The notes beneath the pieces were generated by a model. That model was not told where the DNA came from and ran no database searches. It was given only the letters and a program-made list of their open reading frames with translations. From contig OW240912.1 in the NCBI GenBank assembly GCA_933207985.1, positions 253,784,946 through 253,848,945 on the forward strand: 64,000 nucleotides of DNA, written 5' to 3'. Every line of letters begins with the position of its first letter. Positions within the stretch are counted from its first letter, which is position 1. This DNA comes from Pelobates cultripes (taxonomy: Eukaryota > Chordata > Amphibia > Anura > Pelobatidae). The position numbers and the translations under genes were made by a program. Below are positions 59,252-64,000 of this stretch, one piece after another.

Positions 59252-59571
59252 TGGCATCTTTCAGCAGGATAAAGCAGTCTACCACACTACAAAAAATGTT
59301 CAGGAAGGGTTTGAGGAACATGACAAAGAGTCCTTGGCCTACAAATTCCCCATATCGCAATCTGATTGAGCATTTGTGGGATGTGCTGGAACAACAAATC
59401 TGATCCATTGAGGCCCCACCTTGTAACCTGCAGAACTTAAGGGATCTGCTGCTAATGTCTTGGTGCCAGGTACCGCAGGGCATGTTCAGAGGTCTTGTTG
59501 AGTCCATACCTTGACACATCAGAGCTGTTTTAACAGCACAAGAGAATCATGCACAATATTAGGCAGGTGAG
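59252..59571 (+). pseudogene. Tc1/mariner transposase C-terminal fragment
   Basis: The translation gives GIFQQDKAVYHTTKNVQEGF and EEHDKES, then after a one-base frame change WPTNSPYRNLIEHLWDVLEQ, then the EAPPCNLQNLRDLL and FRGLVESIP blocks. These match the distal part of a Tc1-like transposase (LFQQDNAP.H.AK; WPPNSPDLNPIEHLWDVL; GLVESMP). The second catalytic D and the final acidic residue of the DDE/D triad (E in LIEHLW) are still readable. At least two stops and a frameshift show that it is inactive. The right end is truncated at ATATTAGGCAGGTG. Confidence 0.88.
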
Positions 59572-59599
59572 ACCAATAGTTGGATCATTTAAATGTATG

Positions 59600-61680
59600 C
59601 TAAGTTATTTGTCGAAATTTTTTTATCTGTACTTCAGATGTCCGCACCATCTCCCTTCAAAAATTTCTGACTGTGGGTTTGCTAATGTGAAAATTAACTT
59701 AATCTAGGAATGGCACCAAGTACATGCTTACACAATGGACTCTAGTAACTAAAGACACAGACGGCTATATTTATCAAGGCACAACAGATGGGACAAAATA
59801 TGGAAGGTTTAGATGAATGCTGTGATTGGTCCCTTTTAGGGCATTTCTATGGAAAAGCACATTTGTGCTTGATAAATCTGGGAAAAATAATTTAAGACTG
59901 CATTTCAGTTGCTTTATATTTTAAACCAAATGACATGGTATGACCAAATGGTATTTAAATGCCTTGTCTAAAGTTATAAGAGTAATGTTTTCTCATCAGA
60001 TTATTGCAAATCAAAATTTTAAACTGCATGAAAGTTGTATATTACGTTTAAAACTATCAAGCAGAAACCTATTGCTTTAGTGCATTTCAAATATATTCCT
60101 GAAAATAAAACAGCCTATGCTTTATAGAAATAGCATTGGACAATTGAATTCATTTTATTATAGTCTAATCATAAAGATAGAATTTAGCAGAGTAATTTAT
60201 TTTATGCGATACAAATCAACCTTAAAACATGTTTTCTGGGGATATAGTGAAGAAAGTGCTTTTGTAGTGGCAAATTGGTATATTTTAAAAATATATAGCA
60301 ATTTTGATTGATGCTCATTAACAGATAGATTCAATTAAATGCTCTAAAGGGAAAAAAGGCTTGGAATAAAAGCTGAAAGATTTTTGGCTTACAGTGACTT
60401 TATTTTATGGTACTTAATAGGCTTTACAAATTGCTGTTCTTCTTGAACATAACACTGTTTTTAAACTTCAAAGAAACAAAACCGATAGTTTCTTGTGGCA
60501 AAATAACAGAATGCAACAGCAAGATGTATCACTTTACTAAGCTATAAAATATAAATGAAGTCTAGTAAATAGAATTGCATGTTTTGTTCATCTAGTTTGG
60601 TTGTGCGACTAACCAATGTATTTTGAAGCAATAAAGCTAAATCGGTGGGATGTCTGGTTCACAAAGCAGTTACTTATTGAAAATGCAGTCAGTAAGAGCC
60701 ACATTATTTGCAAATACTCATCAGTTGCATATGAGTTATTACATTATGTAGTTAAATGAGATGTGCACATTGCTTTATGTTTTAGTTAAACATTTTTTTA
60801 TTTTCACAACATGCATATCTTTTCTCTTGGATTGCAAAGCAATGAAACTGTAGTCCATGAACTCCCAATTAGCATCCTTTTTGCTCTATCACTGGTCACT
60901 AGAACAGATTTTTTAGAGGGTTGCATTCTCTCCCTTTGCCTCTGTCCAGAGGGAATGTAAATTATTCCTGCCATCTTCATCCAAATTCTACACCAACATT
61001 TTGTAGGTCAAATGTAAGAATGCATTATAGAGTCCAGTGATTTGGTGGGCTCAGAGAAGACTGAGTACTCTATTCCATAAGCTAGAACTGTCCAGTATTT
61101 TAGGAATATTCATTCAAATACATCCTATCAGGTTCCTTACACATATAGCTAGTAGGGTATTTGACCGTCTTCATTTATGTATTTTTCTCACATATATTAC
61201 ATGTGAGAATGTAGTATTTTCTACTATATGTTGTCCTTGTCTGACACCTTCCAAAGCTAAAAATAAATAATGCCACAATATCTGTAAAACTGTCTTTGCA
61301 GGCAGTGTTCTGCAATGTTACAGTCAAAGTTAAATTAATAAGAATTATAAAATAGTGTGCATGTATAGAAATTGCATTTCTTTTTAATATCAATGAAAAC
61401 AAATCTTTATACAAAATAATTGATGAACACTATGTTTTTGTGTTGGTTATCTATACCATGCCATGGTTTCAAAGAAATATTATGTGTTTTGTCTTTTTTA
61501 ACAAAATGAGCTTGGTAGCAAAAGGTTTAAAATATATTGTTTTGTACCTTGTAGAAATGCCTCAGGAGATATTTAAGAAAAAAAAAGAGATGAGCTGGCA
61601 TGCCAAAATAGCTTTCATACATTGCATTTGTTATGTTGTTTTAGTATGATAAAATATCATGTACTCTAAAATATAGATAA
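59600..61680. other. AT-rich intronic sequence, nothing recognised
   Basis: No exon, RNA gene or transposon border was recognised. Confidence 0.45.
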
Positions 61681-61779
61681 TGGTAAAGCTGTTATCAGGG
61701 CAGTTTTTGAATGATTTTATTGAGAAATGTCATAGTTTTATTAATTATTATTAAATACTTCCAAGCATTTCCATAAGAA

Positions 61780-61958
61780 AGTATTGTATTAAATGCTTTC
61801 CTATGGGCGTTCGCATCATGTGAGAGACAAGCACTTAACAATTGCATTTTTTTTTTTACTTCAGTTTTTGACATTGCAGGGTTAAAAGGACAAGACCACT
61901 GCAGCCAGACCACTTCATTGAGATGAAGTGGTCTTGGTAACTTTAGTGTCCTTGTAAA
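61780..61958. mobile_element. T2-like MITE right-end fragment
   Basis: Contains AATGCTTTCCTATGGGCG and a terminal hairpin ACCACTTCATTGAGATGAAGTGGT, ending in TTTAGTGTCCTTGTAAA, a diverged right end of the MITE family (compare 15260-15342). Confidence 0.55.
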
Positions 61959-62090
61959 TATATATGAGGTTGTTAGTGAAAAGGGTAATGTTATTATAAC
62001 TAGTTCAAACTAATGAGTCATTTGCTGACAAGTCATCCCTAGAGTAGAACAATCAGTATCTGCGAGCTAAAGTTACATTACAGGCAGTCC

Positions 62091-62396
62091 TCACTTTGTG
62101 ACCTACCAGCATAATGATGGCTTAGACATACGGCCAGCTCTCTAGAGCTGGGATTCGAGGGATTCCCCACGTTAGAGAGCTGGTCTATGTTCCCATGAAC
62201 ATAGATTTGAGGGGTTCCCTGCTCTTGTGCTCTTGCCTATGTTCAGGGAATTACCCCCAAACATAGATTTGAGGGATTCCCTGCACTGAGCTGGTCTCTA
62301 TTCAGGGAAATTCACGACTAAGTCGTATAACAAATTGGTCGGGGGACTTACCAACCAATTTGTTTTACGACTTAGTCAGTAAGTGAGGATCACCTG
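62091..62396. mobile_element. TA-flanked MITE, 306 bp
   Basis: The left terminus CAGGCAGTCCTCACTT and right terminus AAGTGAGGATCACCTG are imperfect inverted repeats flanked by TA dinucleotides, as for Tc1/mariner-type MITEs. The interior carries three imperfect repeats around ACATAGATTTGAGGGATTCC and a hairpin with ACGACTTAGTC. Confidence 0.8.
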
Positions 62397-63379
62397 TATG
62401 CATTTATGTTGTCTGCAATAAACTGATTTTTTATAGCATGTAGCTAGCACTCATTAAAATAAATCATTTTGTACTACAAGAGATCCTGTCTGGAGCTTGT
62501 TTCACACTAATATCTGCAAAAGTTGTATAAATATATTGGTGGAAAGTAACTAGAAGGCTATTTTCCTTCGAATTGTGTTTTTCAGGTAAAATAAAAATTG
62601 TTCCACAAATGTATAGTTCTTTTATGTTATATGTCATAAACAAAATTATTACCTTCAACTAAGAGCTGTACTCTGGCAACCCTTAATGTAATGGTAATGA
62701 TCAATCATGTGTTCTGTTTATCAGTAATGGTTTTTGTCCACTTTAGTCATGCTGTTGGCAAATAATGTTAAACATGCATAAAACAACAAGAAGATGTTTA
62801 TTGCTATATGGAAATAAACATTTTTTTTTGTGCGTTAAGCTTGTAGGTTTTTTGAGGTCTAAATGTAGTAATTTTATTTTGTATTCTTGTTTGTGTGTGT
62901 TCTAGCTGATTGAGTACACTTGTCAAGAAAAGAAAAGGCTATTCATACAAATTGTTCCAAGTTAGGACTAGCATTACTCAGAATTCAGAAGTCCACATGT
63001 AATGACCTTAAATGATCTTAGTCACTGTGTGCAGATTTTTTTCTTCTAACAGAGTAATATTGGAAGATTTCAGATCAGGTTCAAAGCATAATCTTTTAGT
63101 TAGCAATTTATGATCCTTAACCCTGCTATATTACAAATATAAAACAGTACATTTAGGGCTTCATTAGCCTTACAGTATAATGAAGTAATTTGCTTTGTGG
63201 CTGAAATAATGCATGTGAACTAATTTAATCTGTAAAGCTCTTTGTTAAGATGAATTTTTTTTATTTAAACATTTCATAAGTTTTATTAAAAAGTTCAACA
63301 TGTACATATCAATGTTATTTAAACACTTACAATTGCACAATGAAGGAAGGTCTAAGCTATTACTAATTTATAATATCAT

Positions 63380-63860
63380 GACGAGGCCTGGACTGGATCA
63401 AATTACTTCCTCTGCCAGCCCATGCAAAAGCAGCGTCCTTGCTGTGTGCCTTCGCAGGCCAGTGGGGAGATCAAGGATCTCCCTGACCAACATAATGGCA
63501 CAAGAGTGAGGGGAGAGGAGGCTGAATGTTCCTCTGACAAGTCGGCAGATCTGAGCATTGCCGTAGGTTACCACTGCGATGTTAAGACACAGCACAGTGC
63601 CGGAACGCACGAGAGGAGTGATTTCAGCCTGCAGCGTTAGGAGGCAACAGTCACTCACCCCCACCAGACCATCAGGGCTTAAAATGTCCCCCTTCCTGGA
63701 AAAATGTAAGAAAGGATGATGACAAAACACCTGACTCTCTGGCTCATTCTCACAGAGGGCTTATTTTTTCCCCAGTTCTGACCCTGGTCATGACATATGC
63801 TGACATCCATTACTATAACTCTAAGGTATTCCAGGAGGTTGATGGAGGACACAAAACTGG
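63380..63860. other. GC-richer island, unassigned repeat
   Basis: A stretch with higher GC than its flanks, beginning near GAGGCCTGGACTGGATCAA. Frames on both strands have no recognisable domain. It may be an unclassified transposon because it directly precedes a Tc1 end. Confidence 0.3.
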
Positions 63861-63868
63861 AGAATTGC

Positions 63869-64000
63869 ACTCTGATCAGCCACATCATTAATCACCTGCC
63901 TAAATGTTATGTAGATCTCCCCTGTGCTGACAAAACAACTCTGAAGCATTGAGGCCTGGACTCCACAAGACCTTTGAACATGCCCTGTGATATTTGCCAC
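63869..64000 (-). mobile_element. Tc1/mariner end running off the window
   Basis: CACTCTGATCAGCCACATCA is a diverged terminus of the same Tc1 family as 58983-59571. On the - strand the following sequence encodes the end of the transposase, with GMFKGLVESRPQ readable. The rest lies beyond the window. Confidence 0.75.

Larger units (their letters stand above)
57978..64000 (+). other. DMD: DMD intron 51 (5' part)
   Basis: Begins with donor GTAAGA. I found no exon resembling human exon 52 (118 bp), so the window ends inside the intron. Contains two Tc1 fragments, a hairpin, a MITE fragment and a TA-flanked MITE. 58060-58980, 59600-61680, 62420-63360 and similar gaps show only AT-rich unique-looking sequence. 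Confidence 0.85.

Noticed and set aside
57978..64000. Search for dystrophin exon 52
   Set aside because: No segment resembling the ATMQDLEQRRPQLEEL-like peptide with splice borders was seen.
1..64000. CRISPR arrays, tRNA or rRNA genes, operons
   Set aside because: The tandem repeats are simple-sequence or minisatellite, without repeat-spacer structure. No cloverleaf or rRNA motif was recognised, and the DNA is eukaryotic.

Overview
The window is vertebrate nuclear DNA, most likely from a frog or another amphibian. It contains three internal exons of the dystrophin gene (DMD) on the + strand and almost nothing else that codes for a host protein. The exons at 21805-21906 (102 bp), 30677-30770 (94 bp) and 57760-57977 (218 bp) correspond to human exons 49, 50 and 51. 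All three have AG/GT splice borders, join in one open frame of 138 codons (phases 0-0, 0-1, 1-0), and encode the end of spectrin-like repeat 19, hinge 3 and the start of repeat 20. Exons 50 and 51 are each 15 bp shorter than the human exons I recall, so hinge 3 appears about ten residues shorter. I found no exon 48 or exon 52, so the window starts inside intron 48 and ends inside intron 51. The amphibian assignment rests on the divergence of the protein and on the repeat mixture (TTAA-flanked T2/Kolobok-like MITEs, hAT, Tc1, CR1-like LINE, DIRS, hammerhead-bearing retroelement). It is an inference.

Layout. Intron 48 (1-21804) holds T2-like MITEs, a 1.8 kb hAT element with an 8 bp target duplication (5448-7261), a 2 kb TTAA-flanked element (12917-14902) that abuts a MITE, a retroelement-like repeat with a well-formed hammerhead ribozyme (about 16930-17940) and a CR1-like LINE fragment (19559-20282). 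Intron 49 (21907-30676) holds a decayed DIRS-type retrotransposon on the - strand (reverse transcriptase and tyrosine recombinase remnants plus inverted repeats), a hairpin hAT MITE and a long CA-rich block that is probably inside another hAT. Intron 50 (30771-57759) holds a direct-repeat unit close to exon 50, a third hAT with a perfect target duplication, a long-TIR transposon invaded by a second copy of the 2 kb TTAA element, several MITEs, LTR-like sequence, and a 1.5 kb insertion made of two about 486 bp arms in inverted orientation that are almost identical. Intron 51 (57978-64000) holds two Tc1/mariner fragments, a hairpin and a TA-flanked MITE.

The strongest items for follow-up are the large near-perfect inverted repeat at 52667-54012 (flanked by a 16 bp direct repeat and carrying a degenerate hammerhead-like core in its loop), the intact-looking hammerhead at 17062-17108, the DIRS recombinase remnant, and the shortened hinge 3. 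I saw no rRNA, tRNA, CRISPR array, operon or prokaryotic feature. Most open reading frames in the window are chance frames in microsatellites and transposons. Comparisons with human dystrophin and with transposon families are from memory, not from a search.
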